From: Nitrospira sp. UBA6493
Lineage (GTDB): Bacteria; Nitrospirota; Nitrospiria; Nitrospirales; Nitrospiraceae
NCBI GenBank assembly: GCA_002435325.1
Contig: DJMJ01000016.1
Coordinates: 1 to 64,000, forward strand
Length of the DNA stretch: 64,000 nucleotides
Direction: 5' to 3'
Positions 43,518 through 52,135 of this stretch are shown piece by piece. The notes under the pieces were generated by a model that saw only the letters and a list, made by a program, of their open reading frames with translations, was not told the DNA's origin and did not search any database. Made by a program: the position numbers and the translations under genes. The stretch's first letter is position 1. Every line of letters starts with the position of its first letter.

Positions 43518-44399
43518 TCATTCCAATCTGAGCGGACCGGAACAGGTCGGCACGGCAAAAACCTTTAGTTCGGATCGACCTTGAAAGCGACGGGCCGCGT
43601 TTGTCGCGACAGCCTCATCTTGAAACACCCCGAACACCGTCGCCCCGCTTCCTGACAACAGCGCCAATTCGGCGCCTTCGGCAAGCAAGTCTTTTTTAAG
43701 CTCCCGCAAGACGGGATGCGCTGTAAAAACAGGGGCTTCGAAATCATTGATAGCCTGAGACAGAATTTCACCCCATGAGAGCCGATCACTTGCCTCAAGC
43801 TGCCTGAGCTGTTCCGATAATGGAGCAAGTCCCGTTCTGCCATCAGAAAGCTGCCGATAGGCCCATTTCGTTTCTACCGGAAACCCCGGGTTTATCAGCA
43901 CGATCCATCGATTACCCGTGAGCTGAATAGGCCAGACCCGCTCGCCTCGCCCCGAGACAATCGCCGCAGGCGCATAGCAGAAAAACGGAACGTCACTCCC
44001 AAGCGCCTGGCCGACATCAGCCATCTGAGCCGACGACCAGTCTAACCCCAGCAGATGATTTAAGCCTATTATGGTCGATGCGGCATCGCTACTCCCTCCA
44101 CCTAGCCCGGCCCCCATCGGAATACGCTTCGTCAAGTGGATCTCGAGCCCGATGGTTTTCCCGGATCGTTCCAGCATGGCCGCCGCCGCACGATAGACCA
44201 GATTCGAGTGATCCGCACGGAGGGAGGAATCATCGCATCTCAACTGGATATCCGAATGATTGGAGGCCACACGAATAGAAATCTCATCCTCGAGCCCGAC
44301 TGTCTGCATGATAGACCAGAGATTATGATACCCGTCCGGACGGCGATCGAGGACGCGAAGGATAAGATTGACCTTGGCAGGGGCAAAAATGGTGATCAC
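43518..44399 (-). CDS. ispE: 4-diphosphocytidyl-2-C-methyl-D-erythritol kinase
   Basis: A 293-residue GHMP kinase of the MEP isoprenoid pathway. The start FAPAKVNLILRVLDRRPDGYH and the ATP loop IPMGAGLGGGSSDAAS are diagnostic (first motif shortened: AKVNLILRV). A third GHMP motif, LLSGSGATVFGVF, is near the C-terminus. It lies between pilR and prs. Confidence 0.95.
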   Translation of the reverse strand: MITIFAPAKVNLILRVLDRRPDGYHNLWSIMQTVGLEDEISIRVASNHSDIQLRCDDSSLRADHSNLVYRAAAAMLERSGKTIGLEIHLTKRIPMGAGLGGGSSDAASTIIGLNHLLGLDWSSAQMADVGQALGSDVPFFCYAPAAIVSGRGERVWPIQLTGNRWIVLINPGFPVETKWAYRQLSDGRTGLAPLSEQLRQLEASDRLSWGEILSQAINDFEAPVFTAHPVLRELKKDLLAEGAELALLSGSGATVFGVFQDEAVATNAARRFQGRSELKVFAVPTCSGPLRLE

Positions 44400-44438
44400 A
44401 GGCAGATCTATTCTATGGGGACTGATTCCGGAGAAGAT

Positions 44439-45821
44439 TTAGTCACGGCCTCCTTTTATAGCATATTTTTCAAGACGGTAGCGGAAAGAACGCGTATTGA
44501 GCTTGAGCAACCGAGCGGCTTTCTTCTTGACCCACTTCGAGCGTTCAAGGGCTTTGAGGAGCAAATCCTTTTCAATCCCGTTGATCATGCCCTCCAGATC
44601 CAACCCATCCTCGGGCAGTTCTGTCGACACTCCTTGCGACTGCGGGGACACAGACCGGTGTAACCATCCACGGATATCCGACTCTGTGACAGGGCCTCCC
44701 GTTGAAAAGGCCACCACCCGCTCGATTAAATTCTCCAACTCGCGAACATTGCCACGCCACTCGTGGCCAAGCAGCACATGCGTCGCTTCCGGCATAAGGG
44801 TTGGCGCAGGCTTCCCGCTCTCCTTCGAAAAACGTTCGAGGAAATGATTGACCAATAAGGGAATATCGCCCGACCGCAGCCGGAGCGGCGGAAGGCGGAT
44901 CGGAATCACATCCAACCGATAATAGAGATCTTCCCGAAAAGCTCCTTCGGCCACGGCTTTTTCAAGATCCTTGTTCGTCGCGGCGACAATCCGCACATCC
45001 ACCTTCACATCTTGACTACCGCCCACACGCCGGAACTCACGCTCCTGAATCACCCGCAGGAGCTTGACCTGGATTGTGGGGGTCGTGTCGCCGATCTCGT
45101 CGAGAAAAATCGTTCCGCCGTCGGCGACTTCGAACAATCCCGCCTTGTTGGAAATGGCGCCCGTGAAGGACCCCTTCATATGTCCGAAGAGCTCGCTCTC
45201 CAATAAGGTTTCCGGCACGGCGCTGCAATTCACCGCGACGAACGGCCTGGCACTGCGCACACTATTATAGTGAATGGCCCGCGCCACTAACTCCTTTCCC
45301 GTTCCGCTTTCTCCGCAAATCAAGACATTGCTTTTGGAATCGGCCACCTTCCTCACAATGTCGAACACTTTCTGCATAGCATCGCTTTGACCGACAAGCT
45401 GGGCAAAGGAGGATTGGCTCGCCATTTCGCGCTTCAGCAGAATGTTTTCCGCTGTGAGACGGCGTTTTTCGAGGGCATTGCGGATAATGAGCTGCACTTC
45501 ATCGACCTGAAACGGCTTCGTCAAATAATCGTACGCCCCCTGCTTCATCGCTTCCACCGCAGAATCGGCCGTTGCAAACGCGGAGATGATCAACACCACC
45601 GTTTCCGGCGAAGCTGACTTGACCGCCTTCAGCACCTCCATCCCATCGACTTTGGGCATGCGCAAGTCGGTGATGACGAGATCGAAGATTTCCTTCTGGA
45701 GCTGTTCGATCGCTTCTTCGCCATCCGCCACGGTGGTGGCGGCATACCCTGCCCGCTTGAGCATAATGCTCAAGACCTCTCGCAAGCTCTGCTCATCATC
45801 GACAACTAAGATCTTTTCCAC
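44439..45821 (-). CDS. pilR: Sigma-54-dependent response regulator, PilR-like
   Basis: A 460-residue NtrC-family activator. A receiver domain has the phospho-acceptor Asp in LVITDLRMPKVDG. The AAA+ domain has Walker A GESGTGKELVA, the sigma-54-contact loop as GSFTGA and Walker B GTIFLDEIGD. A Fis-type helix-turn-helix ends the protein (KKAARLLKLNTRSFRYRLEK). It overlaps pilS by 16 bases. With pilC upstream, the pair is best read as PilSR, controlling pilin transcription; no pilin gene or clear -24/-12 promoter was found in the window. Confidence 0.85.
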   Translation of the reverse strand: MEKILVVDDEQSLREVLSIMLKRAGYAATTVADGEEAIEQLQKEIFDLVITDLRMPKVDGMEVLKAVKSASPETVVLIISAFATADSAVEAMKQGAYDYLTKPFQVDEVQLIIRNALEKRRLTAENILLKREMASQSSFAQLVGQSDAMQKVFDIVRKVADSKSNVLICGESGTGKELVARAIHYNSVRSARPFVAVNCSAVPETLLESELFGHMKGSFTGAISNKAGLFEVADGGTIFLDEIGDTTPTIQVKLLRVIQEREFRRVGGSQDVKVDVRIVAATNKDLEKAVAEGAFREDLYYRLDVIPIRLPPLRLRSGDIPLLVNHFLERFSKESGKPAPTLMPEATHVLLGHEWRGNVRELENLIERVVAFSTGGPVTESDIRGWLHRSVSPQSQGVSTELPEDGLDLEGMINGIEKDLLLKALERSKWVKKKAARLLKLNTRSFRYRLEKYAIKGGRD

Positions 45822-47497
45822 GGTTCCCTACCTTCATGCCGAAGCCGCACACCAAGTTCCGCCGAATGCGGCAGGCATACGACAAATCGGGAGCCTTCAC
45901 CCTCCCAGCTTTCCACCTTAATCCATCCGCCATGCAAATCCACGATCCGATGAACCGCCGCCAACCCCAATCCAGATCCTTGTTTCTTGGTCGTAAAGAA
46001 CGGGAGAAATATCTTGTCGAGGTTAGCCTTGGGAATCCCTTCCCCCGTATCCTGAAACGAGATCTCCACAACATCGCCCTTCCGGCTGCCGGCATCGATC
46101 ACCCGGCATCCTGTCGCGATCGTCAGCTGCCCGCCTTTTGGCATGGCATCAAAGGCATTCGTCGCCAAATTCCAAAACACCTGTTTTATCTGATCCTGGT
46201 CCACCTGCCTGGCAAGCGAGTCCTCCGACAGCGCCGTGACGATGCTGATGTTTTTTCTCGCCCGTGCTTCATGTTGTACCAGGTCCAACGTCTCGGCAAG
46301 GACTTTGTTCAAATCGTACTCGGCTAAATTCAGCGCAGGAGGCCGCGCATATTGGAGGAACTCTGTGATGATCGCATCCAGCCTGGTGGCCTCCCGAACC
46401 GCTATATCCATCAGCCGCTGGCTCGTCTCATCGCCCTGGAGATCCTTGCGCAACATCTGCATCGCCCCGGCCAACGCCCCCAACGGATTACGAATTTCGT
46501 GCGCCATCCCGGCAGACATTTCTCCCAGGCTGGCCAGCCACTCTTTGCGTTGCATTTCTTCTTCGAGATCTCGAATTTGAGTCAGATCCTTGAATACGCC
46601 GACCAAACCTGTTGCGCGCCCCTGTTCATGCAGTGGCGAGAGCGTCATCCCGAGAATCAGGCGATTGCCGTCAGCCCGCTTACTTTCGACTTCAAACCGC
46701 CGATGCGAGTCCTCCTCGCCCAACACATCCGCCGGGCGATCAGGATGCCAATTAAAAACCTCCTCCCAACGATGTCCCCGAACCTGATCAAGCGAGTAGC
46801 CTGTCGCTTCCTGTGCCGCAGGGTTGAAGGAGGTAATTCGCCCGGCCTCGTCTGTGGTGAACACTCCGCTGCTGATGCTATACACAATATTTTCATGGAA
46901 GGCCTGAAGGCGACTGAGCCCCCGTTCTTTTTCCCGTAGCGAATAATCAGCCTGTTGGAGTTGGTCCACCAGGGCACCGCTGAGTACCCCCACCACAAGA
47001 AACGCCAGCCCATAAATTCCAAATGTCTGGAGCGTTTCCGGAGCGCTGAGCCGAGTCCTTGGCAGCCACCCCCAGACTTCGGCAAAGCCATAGAGCTGAA
47101 CATTGACCATCACGCCGAAAAGAACAATGCACAGGCTGGCCGCCAAAATTCCTACCCGTCGACGAGGCACTAAACTCGCGAGAGTAATGGAAACGACGTA
47201 GAGCACCGCAAACGGGCTTTCTACCCCGCCTGTCCTAGCAATGAGAATGGTTTCAACCAGACAATCGATTCCGATTTGAATCCACGAAAGGCGGACAAGC
47301 GCCTCTGCCCCCGTGAGCGTGCGAAGCATGAGGGCATAGGGAATTGTGATGGCGTAGGTAAAAATGATGAGCGCGTAGAATGTTTCCACCCGCTCGCCGT
47401 TTGTAACTTGAAAAGTAAGAGACAGGCCCAATAAAAGGGTAACGACCAATACCCTCAGCCCGACAAGCCACTGGATCCTTGCTCTCAGGTCTCCCAT
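45806..47497 (-). CDS. pilS: Membrane sensor histidine kinase, PilS-like
   Basis: A 563-residue sensor. The first 185 residues hold about six hydrophobic helices, as in PilS. A PAS domain follows (NIVYSISSGVFTTDEAGRI), then HisKA with the phospho-acceptor in AGMAHEIRNPLGALAG and a HATPase domain with the G-boxes DTGEGIPKANL and GSGLGLAAVHRI. The ligand is unknown; in Pseudomonas PilS senses membrane pilin. It overlaps pilR, and lies 195 bases after pilC across a spacer with two stem-loops. Confidence 0.85.
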   Translation of the reverse strand: MGDLRARIQWLVGLRVLVVTLLLGLSLTFQVTNGERVETFYALIIFTYAITIPYALMLRTLTGAEALVRLSWIQIGIDCLVETILIARTGGVESPFAVLYVVSITLASLVPRRRVGILAASLCIVLFGVMVNVQLYGFAEVWGWLPRTRLSAPETLQTFGIYGLAFLVVGVLSGALVDQLQQADYSLREKERGLSRLQAFHENIVYSISSGVFTTDEAGRITSFNPAAQEATGYSLDQVRGHRWEEVFNWHPDRPADVLGEEDSHRRFEVESKRADGNRLILGMTLSPLHEQGRATGLVGVFKDLTQIRDLEEEMQRKEWLASLGEMSAGMAHEIRNPLGALAGAMQMLRKDLQGDETSQRLMDIAVREATRLDAIITEFLQYARPPALNLAEYDLNKVLAETLDLVQHEARARKNISIVTALSEDSLARQVDQDQIKQVFWNLATNAFDAMPKGGQLTIATGCRVIDAGSRKGDVVEISFQDTGEGIPKANLDKIFLPFFTTKKQGSGLGLAAVHRIVDLHGGWIKVESWEGEGSRFVVCLPHSAELGVRLRHEGREPWKRS

Positions 47498-47571
47498 TTA
47501 GACTCTCAATATAGACAATAGGAACGCTCAAATCTGTGATGGTTCAAAGACATGGAAGAGAGGCGATCATA

Positions 47572-47657
47572 GCCTCTGCATTTCGACATCGGGACGCGAA
47601 CTCAGCGGGGTACGCACATTCATGCGCCAACGGTTCTTGCCCGCTGGCGCTTGAATG
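47572..47657 (-). repeat. Stem-loop in the pilC-pilS spacer
   Basis: CATTCATGCGCCA (47617-47629) pairs with TGGCGCTTGAATG (47645-47657) at 12 of 13 positions around a 15-nt loop. A second, smaller hairpin AGAGGC-GATCATA-GCCTCT occupies 47559-47577. Neither has a T-run. Confidence 0.45.
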
Positions 47658-47692
47658 CTCTCTACAGAATGCCCTCGTCAAACCATCCAGAA

Positions 47693-48907
47693 CTACCCGA
47701 TAGCAGAGGCCATCGAGAATATAGGCAGATACATGGCAATCACGATAAATCCAACCGTCACACCGAGAAACACCATCATCATCGGCTCCAACAGGGCCGT
47801 GAGATTCGTCACTGCTTGATCGACTTCATCTTCATAAAAGTCGGCGATTTTGCCGAGCATGTTGTCGAGCGCGCCAGTCGATTCCCCGACTGAAATCATA
47901 TGCGTTACCATTTTGGGAAATACCTCACTCTTGGCCAGCGGCTCCGAGATCGTTTTCCCCCCGCTGATGCTGACCCTCGCTTCCATGAGAGTACCTTCGA
48001 TGACCTTATTGCCTGACGTCTTCGCGCAAATCGACAAGGCTTCCAAGAGAGGCACGCCGCTGGTCAGCAAGGTCCCCAATGTGCGGGTGAACTTTGCGAC
48101 GGAGGCTTTCCTGATCAAGTCTCCAAACACCGGCAATTTCAAAGCAAATTTATCAACGGTGTACCGACCTTGGGTTGTGGCATAATACTTTTTAAATAAC
48201 GTGATACTGCCAATAATCACGCCCAAAATAATGTACCAATACGCCTGGAAAAAGTTACTGGTATCGATGACGAGCTGCGTCGGGCCCGGCAATGCCATCT
48301 TGCCGCCCGACATCTCCTTGAACATCTTTTCGAATACCGGAATCACCCAGATCATTAACACCGTAATAACGATCGTCGCGATGCCGACGATCGCAGCGGG
48401 GTAGACCATCGCACTCTTGATTTGCCCCTTCAGTTTCATGGCCTTTTCAATGTGCTTCGACAATCGCGCCAAAATGGTGTCCAGCAAGCCGCCCACCTCG
48501 CCGGCATGCACCATGTTAATGTATAAATCGTCAAACACTTTCGGGTGCTTGCGAAGTGCATCGGAGAACGTCGAGCCGCCCTCGACTTGAACTTTGATTT
48601 CTCCCACGGCCTTCCGTAGCGCCGCATTCTCTGACTGGGTTGAGAGGATTTCGAGGCACTGAATCAGCGGGAGCCCTGCGTTGATCATTGTTCCGAATTG
48701 CCGTGTAAATACGACCAAGTCCTTGTCCGTCATCCCGGTCCGGAAACTCAAACTAAACCCGTCCTTTCCGGATTTTTCCTCCAGGCTGGTTACCACCACA
48801 CTTTGCTTCCGCAATTGGTCCACGGCCTCATCGCGAGTCTTGGCAACGAGTTCGCCCTTCTTCACCGACCCCGACTTGGTTCGTCCGACATACGCAAAAG
48901 TGGCCAT
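47693..48907 (-). CDS. pilC: Type IV pilus inner-membrane platform protein PilC
   Basis: A 404-residue polytopic protein that anchors the pilus motor. It has two T2SSF (GspF) repeats, opening with VVFTRQFGTMINAGLPLIQC and KFTRTLGTLLTSGVPLLEA, and three transmembrane helices, two in the middle and one near the C-terminus (MMMVFLGVTVGFIVIAMYLP). The N-terminus FAYVGRTKSGSVKKGEL is typical. Neither pilB nor pilT is adjacent. A consensus promoter with a C8 tract lies 65 bases upstream. Confidence 0.93.
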   Translation of the reverse strand: MATFAYVGRTKSGSVKKGELVAKTRDEAVDQLRKQSVVVTSLEEKSGKDGFSLSFRTGMTDKDLVVFTRQFGTMINAGLPLIQCLEILSTQSENAALRKAVGEIKVQVEGGSTFSDALRKHPKVFDDLYINMVHAGEVGGLLDTILARLSKHIEKAMKLKGQIKSAMVYPAAIVGIATIVITVLMIWVIPVFEKMFKEMSGGKMALPGPTQLVIDTSNFFQAYWYIILGVIIGSITLFKKYYATTQGRYTVDKFALKLPVFGDLIRKASVAKFTRTLGTLLTSGVPLLEALSICAKTSGNKVIEGTLMEARVSISGGKTISEPLAKSEVFPKMVTHMISVGESTGALDNMLGKIADFYEDEVDQAVTNLTALLEPMMMVFLGVTVGFIVIAMYLPIFSMASAIG

Positions 48908-48971
48908 GGGCGTGTCATCCTGTTAAGGCTCAAAGAGCCGGTTAGAGATAGAACGGTGTGACTATTGAGTG

Positions 48972-49000
48972 AGTCTACGGGGGGGGCAAAAACCTGTCAA
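48972..49000 (-). promoter_or_regulatory. Consensus pilC promoter with a C8 tract in the spacer
   Basis: Minus strand TTGACA (49000-48995), spacer of exactly 17 nt, and TAGACT (48977-48972). The spacer is GGTTTTTGCCCCCCCCG, so eight consecutive C (G at 48979-48986 on the plus strand) lie between the boxes. Gain or loss of a C would shift the spacer from its optimum. Confidence 0.65.
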
Positions 49001-49052
49001 AATAAATGCGTTTTCCGTACGGCGCATGCCGGCAGAACAGTCCCGGTCGTTT

Positions 49053-49595
49053 TTATTCGGCTGTGCCCACAGCCTGAGTGCGGCGATACCCTCGATAGAG
49101 GTAATGAAATCCCGAGGCAAGCGTGAACGCCACCATCAGGAGAAGGAGGGGAAACAGGGTTTTCTGATGGGAGCCATGCCAGGCCGTGAAAATCACGAAC
49201 CCGACATAGCCCAATTGAAATAGGGTGGTGCCTTTCCCGAGCCAGGTTGGGGTGATATCGAGTGGCGAGTTCGTCACATGCGCCACCGCCGTGCCAAGCA
49301 GCAACATGACATCCCGGCTGACCACGATAATCACCACCCATGAAGGAACGAGATGCAGCACCGCAAGCGTCAGAAACGACGAAGTCAGCAGCAGTTTATC
49401 GGCAAGCGGGTCGAGAATTTCACCGAGTTTCGTTCGCTGGTTCGTCCTTCGCGCAATCAGCCCGTCCAGCACATCTGTAATCCCGGCGCACAACAGCGTG
49501 ATCAGCGCCGCACCGTACCGCCCATAGGTCATGAATCCCATATATACGGGGATCGAGAGGATCCGCAAAATCGTTAAGCTGTTGGGTATATTCAT
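49053..49595 (-). CDS. pgsA: CDP-diacylglycerol-glycerol-3-phosphate 3-phosphatidyltransferase
   Basis: A 180-residue integral-membrane enzyme making phosphatidylglycerol-phosphate. The CDP-alcohol phosphotransferase motif DG-x2-AR-x8-G-x3-D-x3-D is complete across TDVLDGLIARRTNQRTK and LGEILDPLADK. About four transmembrane helices are present. It starts MNIPNSLTILRILSIPVY, as is usual. Confidence 0.93.
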   Translation of the reverse strand: MNIPNSLTILRILSIPVYMGFMTYGRYGAALITLLCAGITDVLDGLIARRTNQRTKLGEILDPLADKLLLTSSFLTLAVLHLVPSWVVIIVVSRDVMLLLGTAVAHVTNSPLDITPTWLGKGTTLFQLGYVGFVIFTAWHGSHQKTLFPLLLLMVAFTLASGFHYLYRGYRRTQAVGTAE

Positions 49596-49638
49596 GAAGC
49601 CGCACTGAGTCGCTGCCTGTTATCTGGTTAGAAGCGGC

Positions 49639-49668
49639 ATCTTAGTGAGGATATTTCCGCCTTGTCAA
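49639..49668 (-). promoter_or_regulatory. Promoter of pgsA
   Basis: Minus strand TTGACA (49668-49663), an 18-nt spacer and TAAGAT (49644-49639). Confidence 0.6.
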
Positions 49669-49673
49669 CGCGG

Positions 49674-49702
49674 TTGCAGTCGAGCGCCAGGCCGCCTATA
49701 AT
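49674..49702 (+). promoter_or_regulatory. Promoter of the 105-residue hypothetical gene
   Basis: TTGCAG (49674-49679), a 17-nt spacer and an exact TATAAT (49697-49702). It diverges from the pgsA promoter. Confidence 0.6.
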
Positions 49703-49741
49703 TCGGTCTCTTTGTCTTGCTTGAACCCTGTGGAGGACTGG

Positions 49742-50059
49742 ATGAGCGCGCTGCCCTTATTATTGAAGAAAGAAGGATTGGTCGAAAAGCATCAACTGGA
49801 AGGCGTCGATCCAAGCGATCGCTATTTCAGCCGCGCGATGCTTGTGAGTCGCACAGGCTCGGGCTATACCGCAAAGGTCATGTACGAAGCCTTGACCGTT
49901 CAGGGTGAGTCCCATCCAACCATTGGGGCAGCGGTCCGCAACCTTGTCGAGAAACTGCAAGGTCTCGGATTCGTACGGATCCGCACCAGGGCCAATTTTA
50001 AAGGGGCACGCTACCTCGCCGAGAAGGAAACGTGGGTCGATTATCCTGATCCGGCCTGA
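49742..50059 (+). CDS. Hypothetical protein, possibly winged-helix
   Basis: A 105-residue soluble protein from the ATG at 49742, with GGAGG five bases ahead (an earlier in-frame start at 49712 is rejected). The middle, HPTIGAAVRNLVEKLQGLGFVRIRTR, reads as a helix-turn-helix with a following wing strand, so DNA binding is possible. No family is named. It has a near-consensus promoter, and its 3' end overlaps the converging serine hydrolase gene by 19 bases. Confidence 0.6.
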   Translation: MSALPLLLKKEGLVEKHQLEGVDPSDRYFSRAMLVSRTGSGYTAKVMYEALTVQGESHPTIGAAVRNLVEKLQGLGFVRIRTRANFKGARYLAEKETWVDYPDPA

Positions 50060-51240
50060 CGAGTTCCGGCATACTCCCGCCACACGACATCATGAATAGT
50101 CGGACGAAACGCCCGGATCAGATCGTTTTTTCTTGTCGGATGCACTCGGTTCGAGAGCAAGACCACCTCTAATTCCTTATCCGGATCGACCCAGAGGGAC
50201 GTGCCTGTATATCCGAGATGGCCGAACGAGCTCGCAGAGAAATAGCGCCCGGCTGAAGAGGGGAACGAGGGTGTATCCCACCCCAAGGCCCAACTCGATT
50301 CGGGAATCCGCTGTTGCCGCGCGGTGAATTCCCGAACCATTGCAGAGTCGAACAACGATGGCTCTCCGCGATACGCTCGGAGCCAACTTCCCGCCACAGC
50401 TAACACCGATTCAGCCGTCCCAAAGATGCCCGCATGACCGGCGACACCGCCCAATGCCGCCGCGTTTTCATCATGCACTTCTCCACAGAGCAGCCGCCCC
50501 CTCCAGGAGTCCTCTTCTGTCGGCGCGATGCCTCCATGCAAGAGGCCAACGCCTTGTCGGACTGCGGCCAAGTCTTCCACCGGAATAAACCGCAATAAAC
50601 CGCCGCCCACTAACCGAGCAATACGAGCATCGAAAAACCGATCTAATGGCATCCCGCTGCATCGTTCCACGATGAGACCTAACAATATAAAACCTAAATC
50701 GCTATAGAGACTTCTCGCCCCGCGCTCATAAATCAGGGCTTCGTCACGCAAAAGCGGCACTAAGGCTTGCCGAGCCTTCCCCCTGGCCTCTTCTGTCGCT
50801 GGAATCGTTGCGGCAGGACTCAGCCGTTCATAGTACCCTCGCCACCCGGGCAAGCCTGAGCTGTGCGTCAATAGATGCCACACCGTTGCAGCTCCGGTTG
50901 GAGCACCGGCAAATTCAGGAAGGATCGCTTGAACAGAATCTTCAAGACGACAGCGCCTCTCCTGAACCAGCAGCGCAATAGCCGTCACCGTCGCCAGCGG
51001 CTTCGTCAAAGATGCAAGATCGTAGATGACCGATGCCGTGACCGCCGCGCCTGGAGGATGAGTGGAGAGACTGCCTGCACAGCCCACCTGAACCGCCCCC
51101 CCGCCTTGGCGTACGGCAAGCACCGCGCCTGGGAAGACTCCATTGCGCACGGCTGCGTCAAGGGCACCTTGGATGGTTGAAGACACGGGCATGATGGGCC
51201 GATCACTCACTCGCACGAGAGACGAGGCATCAAACGACAC
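50041..51240 (-). CDS. Serine hydrolase, beta-lactamase class C-like
   Basis: A 399-residue protein of the penicillin-binding/class C beta-lactamase superfamily. The SxxK nucleophile motif is SLTKPLATV and the YxN-like motif is YSDLGFILLGL. The third motif corresponds to HLGYTGTSLWVDPD. No clear signal peptide is seen, so it may be cytoplasmic. The substrate is unknown: esterase, peptidase or peptidoglycan work are all possible. The start is a GTG at 51240 with a poor ribosome site; the ATG at 51192 is an alternative. It trails the dcw-associated genes by 64 bases. Confidence 0.75.
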   Translation of the reverse strand: MSFDASSLVRVSDRPIMPVSSTIQGALDAAVRNGVFPGAVLAVRQGGGAVQVGCAGSLSTHPPGAAVTASVIYDLASLTKPLATVTAIALLVQERRCRLEDSVQAILPEFAGAPTGAATVWHLLTHSSGLPGWRGYYERLSPAATIPATEEARGKARQALVPLLRDEALIYERGARSLYSDLGFILLGLIVERCSGMPLDRFFDARIARLVGGGLLRFIPVEDLAAVRQGVGLLHGGIAPTEEDSWRGRLLCGEVHDENAAALGGVAGHAGIFGTAESVLAVAGSWLRAYRGEPSLFDSAMVREFTARQQRIPESSWALGWDTPSFPSSAGRYFSASSFGHLGYTGTSLWVDPDKELEVVLLSNRVHPTRKNDLIRAFRPTIHDVVWREYAGTRQAGSG

Positions 51241-51304
51241 TCACAGGGCCAGAAAGAGCCGCACCGGAATACCAGGAGTCGTCCGGCTCATTTAACCGGG
51301 ACAG

Positions 51305-51817
51305 CTACCGGGCGGGACTCGACTCCCCTTCCATTTTCTCTTCGGGCATGCTGGCATGATCCTGGTAGGCTTCAGCCGCCTCCACATCGAGCATGCGCTC
51401 AAAGGTGTGCAGCGTCGCACGGATCCGCTCCAGCATCAGGAACCGCTGCTTCTGTAACTGCGAGAGATCCCGTTGTGTATCGGCCAGGTCAAGCCGCGCT
51501 TGGCGAATAACCTCACCGGCTTTAAACTCCGCCTCTTTGATCACTAGCTCGGCCTCGCGTTGCGCGCTGCGCTTGACATCTTCAGCCAGAGATTGCGCCG
51601 CCACCAGCGTATTCGACAAGGTGGTTTCCGTCCGCTTCAACTCCGATACCTGCTGCTCGGCGGCAGCAACCCGCTCCCGCAACTGCGCGTTGTCCCGATT
51701 GAGCGCCTCAACGGTCTGCGCCACCTCTTCCAGGAACCGGCTTACTTCCTCACGATCGTAACCGCGTAGCTTCGTCTGAAATACCATCTGTTGAATGTCG
51801 AGCGGTGTTAAATGCAT
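51305..51817 (-). CDS. divIVA: DivIVA domain protein
   Basis: A 170-residue coiled-coil protein that marks curved membrane, such as poles and septa. The N-terminal MHLTPLDIQQMVFQTKLRGY and DREEVSRFLEEV form the conserved lipid-binding domain. A long coiled coil follows (residues 35-140). It comes at the end of the ftsZ-linked run yggS-proC-yggT-divIVA, an order seen in Gram-positives and others. Confidence 0.9.
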   Translation of the reverse strand: MHLTPLDIQQMVFQTKLRGYDREEVSRFLEEVAQTVEALNRDNAQLRERVAAAEQQVSELKRTETTLSNTLVAAQSLAEDVKRSAQREAELVIKEAEFKAGEVIRQARLDLADTQRDLSQLQKQRFLMLERIRATLHTFERMLDVEAAEAYQDHASMPEEKMEGESSPAR

Positions 51818-51838
51818 GGCAGCCCCCCATTCGTTGAA

Positions 51839-52135
51839 TCAGTTCATCCGCAACGCGAGATCTTTCAGCGACTGCACAACTGCAAACTGGAGAAACGTCA
51901 GGATCAGAATCGCAATGAGCGGCGACAGGTCGATCCCCATCCGCCAGCCGATCCACCGGCGAATCGGCGTGAGCACAGGCTCCGTCGCTCGATCAAGAAA
52001 TTGTACGATCGGGTTCCAGGGATCGGGGTTGACCCAGGAGATCAACGCCCGGGCGATAATAATCCACATATACAACCAGAGAACATAATCGAGCACCGTA
52101 GCCGTACCGAGCAACACATTGCGAAATACGAACAT
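51839..52135 (-). CDS. yggT: YggT family membrane protein
   Basis: A 98-residue protein with two transmembrane helices, VLDYVLWLYMWIIIARALIS and PLIAILILTFLQFAVVQSL, separated by the family-typical NPDPWNPIVQFLDRATEPVL. Its role is poorly known; homologues link to cation stress or division. Its ATG shares a base with the proC stop (TGATG). Confidence 0.88.
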   Translation of the reverse strand: MFVFRNVLLGTATVLDYVLWLYMWIIIARALISWVNPDPWNPIVQFLDRATEPVLTPIRRWIGWRMGIDLSPLIAILILTFLQFAVVQSLKDLALRMN

